From: JAXGTD01 sp040775095
GTDB lineage: Bacteria > Pseudomonadota > Gammaproteobacteria > Chromatiales > Chromatiaceae
NCBI GenBank assembly: GCA_040775095.1
Contig: JAXGTD010000108.1
Coordinates: 1 to 14,277, forward strand
Reading direction: 5' to 3'
DNA: 14,277 nucleotides
Shown: one piece after another, positions 13,913 through 14,277 of the stretch
How the letters are laid out: every line of letters starts with the position of its first letter
Numbering within the stretch: the stretch's first letter is position 1
Program-made: the position numbers and the translations under genes
The notes under the pieces: generated by a model
The model's input: only the letters and a program-made list of their open reading frames with translations
Databases searched by the model: none
What the model was told of the DNA's origin: nothing

Positions 13913-14277
13913 AGGCAAAACTCCTGCTCGGTTTGAGCCAGCGTACCCTCGACGCGGTTGCGCGGTTGATAGACTGGCAGCCGCTGCGAATACAGCAGCC
14001 CGAGGGCCATGCCATCGTCGCGTTGGATCAGCTCCGCGGCGTGAGCGCTGTCGCTGGTGGGGCCGATCTCACAGGGGTGCACCTGCTCTTTCCACGCCTT
14101 CTGCTCGGGTCGGAAGGTCTGGCAGGGACTGAGGACATGCACGAAGGCGAAACCGGGATGCTCGATCGCCTGCACCAGGAGGTGGGTCAGCCCATTGGGA
14201 TCGCCGGAGAAACCGCGGGCAATGAAGCTCGCGCCGGCGGCCAGCGCAATCGCCGCGGGTTGGAAGCGGCGCAGACC
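13909..14277 (-). CDS. 2-oxoacid:ferredoxin oxidoreductase, beta subunit, C-terminal part (cut by window edge)
   Basis: These are the last 122 residues of the thiamine-diphosphate-binding beta subunit of a pyruvate- or 2-oxoglutarate:ferredoxin oxidoreductase, an oxygen-sensitive cytoplasmic enzyme that interconverts 2-oxoacids and acyl-CoA plus CO2 using ferredoxin. The visible sequence has the typical C-terminal run AIALAAGASFIARGFSGDP, then LLVQAIEHPGFAFVHVLSPC and QTFRPEQKAWKEQVHP. The Pro-Cys followed by Thr is a family landmark. The thiamine-diphosphate motif lies off the window to the right, so the substrate (pyruvate or 2-oxoglutarate) cannot be decided. Its stop overlaps the start of the ferritin-like gene by 4 bp. 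The alpha subunit would be expected just outside the window on the right. Confidence 0.85.
   Translation of the reverse strand, partial: GLRRFQPAAIALAAGASFIARGFSGDPNGLTHLLVQAIEHPGFAFVHVLSPCQTFRPEQKAWKEQVHPCEIGPTSDSAHAAELIQRDDGMALGLLYSQRLPVYQPRNRVEGTLAQTEQEFCL

Noticed and set aside
14053..14060. E. coli-type Chi octamer GCTGGTGG
   Set aside because: A single 8-mer inside a coding region is expected by chance in GC-rich DNA, and Chi sequences differ between lineages.

Overview
The window is GC-rich DNA with densely packed genes, and its protein families are typical of Gammaproteobacteria. The strongest clue to the organism is a small secreted Gly/Tyr-rich protein at 12793-13149. It closely resembles the sulfur globule proteins that coat periplasmic sulfur deposits in Chromatiaceae. 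Together with the end of a 2-oxoacid:ferredoxin oxidoreductase gene at the right edge, this suggests a purple sulfur bacterium (Chromatiaceae or a close relative). That assignment is an inference from protein character, not from a marker-gene tree.

Left block, minus strand (1-3667). Six genes run head to tail: two DUF1538 membrane proteins, a PII-like protein, a CBS-pair protein, ampD and the start of argG (cut by the edge). The first four are joined by a 4-bp overlap and gaps of 4 and 2 bp, so they look like one translationally coupled unit. This unit is the best candidate for an undescribed system: two distinct polytopic membrane proteins with shared motifs, plus two soluble proteins from classes that often sense nucleotides or metabolites. 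ampD (cell-wall recycling) and argG (arginine synthesis) follow closely and may simply be housekeeping genes read through.

Middle block (3668-8126). A 469-bp divergent spacer separates the DUF1538 unit from nadC (NAD synthesis). It contains a perfect 10-bp-arm hairpin just upstream of the nadC ribosome binding site. nadC converges on a Tat-exported, PLP-dependent class V aminotransferase-fold enzyme, with a hairpin between them. Beyond that lie cbpA and cbpM, a DnaJ-type co-chaperone and its modulator.

Right block (8127-14277). A Ycf46-like AAA+ ATPase sits upstream of cbpA on the same strand. The spacer between them is unusually palindromic and holds a tandem 18-bp repeat. leuA is divergent from the ATPase and is followed by a family-4 (Fe-S) uracil-DNA glycosylase. 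An AT-rich island with a good sigma70-type promoter precedes the sulfur globule protein gene. On the minus strand, the 3' end of an oxidoreductase beta-subunit gene overlaps a ferritin-like diiron protein gene by 4 bp, suggesting that an oxygen-sensitive enzyme and an oxidative-stress protein are made together.

I found no tRNA, rRNA, CRISPR array, insertion sequence or phage gene. The window looks like ordinary chromosome with a few accessory modules.
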